From Chordibacter forsetii (GTDB lineage Bacteria; Verrucomicrobiota; Verrucomicrobiia; Opitutales; Seribacteraceae), in NCBI RefSeq assembly GCF_964187505.1, contig NZ_CAXLML010000076.1, positions 1 through 6,363 on the forward strand: a stretch of 6,363 bases of DNA. Direction: 5' to 3'. The notes below the pieces were generated by a model. The model saw only the letters and a program-made list of their open reading frames with translations. It was not told the DNA's origin and did no database searches. Every line of letters begins with the position of its first letter. Positions within the stretch are counted from its first letter, which is position 1. Shown piece by piece: positions 6,124 to 6,363 of the stretch. The position numbers were made by a program, and so were the translations under genes.

Positions 6124-6363
6124 TGCCCAAAGTCAGTATTTTAATAAGCGTCCGTGACCAATTGGCACTTACTCAAAAATGCCTTTCCAAGCTGGAAGCC
6201 ACTTTAGACGAGTCGATTTCATTTGAAGTTTTGATTGCAAATGATGGCAGTGTTGATGGAACTCAGGAGTTTCTGGACAAGCTTGGCGAACCATACCGGA
6301 TTTTTCATCGTTCGCACAGTGTTGGGTTCGGGAAAAATCACAATTGGTTGGCTGAGAATGCCA
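6123..6363 (+). CDS. Family 2 glycosyltransferase, N-terminal part (partial at 3' end)
   Basis: The start ATG (6123-6125) overlaps the preceding TGA by one base (TGATG), a typical translational-coupling junction. The 80 visible residues form the first half of a GT-A domain: the starting strand VSILISV (4-10), then VLIANDGSVDGTQEFL (36-51) with the nucleotide-sugar-binding Asp41, then SVGFGKNHNWLAENA (66-80). The last resembles the N-x-G-F-x-x-x-N segment of rhamnosyltransferase-like family members. The DXD motif and the C-terminal half lie beyond the window. It likely acts with the upstream family 4 enzyme on the same glycan; sugar specificity is unknown. Confidence 0.88.
   Translation, partial: MPKVSILISVRDQLALTQKCLSKLEATLDESISFEVLIANDGSVDGTQEFLDKLGEPYRIFHRSHSVGFGKNHNWLAENA

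Noticed and set aside
1..6363. tRNA, rRNA, CRISPR array, insertion sequence, phage or defence genes
   Set aside because: No cloverleaf-like sequence, spaced repeats, terminal inverted repeats or transposase/nuclease motifs were seen; nearly all bases are explained by seven housekeeping or envelope-type genes.

Overview
The window is an ordinary-looking chromosomal stretch from a moderately low-GC (mid-40s % by eye) bacterium. It most resembles a marine Verrucomicrobiota of the Opitutae type. The evidence for that is indirect: the C-terminal domain of the membrane protein at 1330-2709 reads like a domain I associate with that group, Shine-Dalgarno sequences are almost absent, and an acyl carrier protein is fused to a FabZ-like dehydratase. 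The placement is inference; no rRNA or tRNA gene is present to confirm it.

Layout. (1) Positions 1-1333, plus strand: the 3' end of an NAD(P)H-hydrate dehydratase gene (nnrD-like) overlaps by 11 bp a complete sugar-phosphate nucleotidyltransferase gene. (2) Positions 1330-3872, minus strand: trpS (tryptophanyl-tRNA synthetase) is followed by a gene for a two-helix membrane protein with a coiled coil, a long acidic low-complexity region and a small C-terminal beta-type domain. This unit converges on unit 1 with a 4-bp tail-to-tail overlap. (3) Positions 3873-3938: a 66-bp divergent intergenic region with a plausible, nearly leaderless trpS promoter. (4) Positions 3939-6363, plus strand: an ACP-FabZ-like fusion, then a WcaL-like family 4 glycosyltransferase, then the start of a family 2 glycosyltransferase that runs off the window.

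How the genes may work together. The left part is housekeeping: metabolite repair, nucleotide-sugar synthesis and tRNA charging. The right part looks like the edge of a cell-envelope glycolipid or polysaccharide locus, in which a self-tethered hydroxyacyl-ACP dehydratase sits next to two glycosyltransferases. No tRNA, rRNA, CRISPR array, insertion sequence, integrase or toxin-antitoxin pair was seen. The most interesting items are the ACP-dehydratase fusion with both catalytic residues kept, the modular membrane protein downstream of trpS, and a roughly 22-residue insertion in TrpRS.
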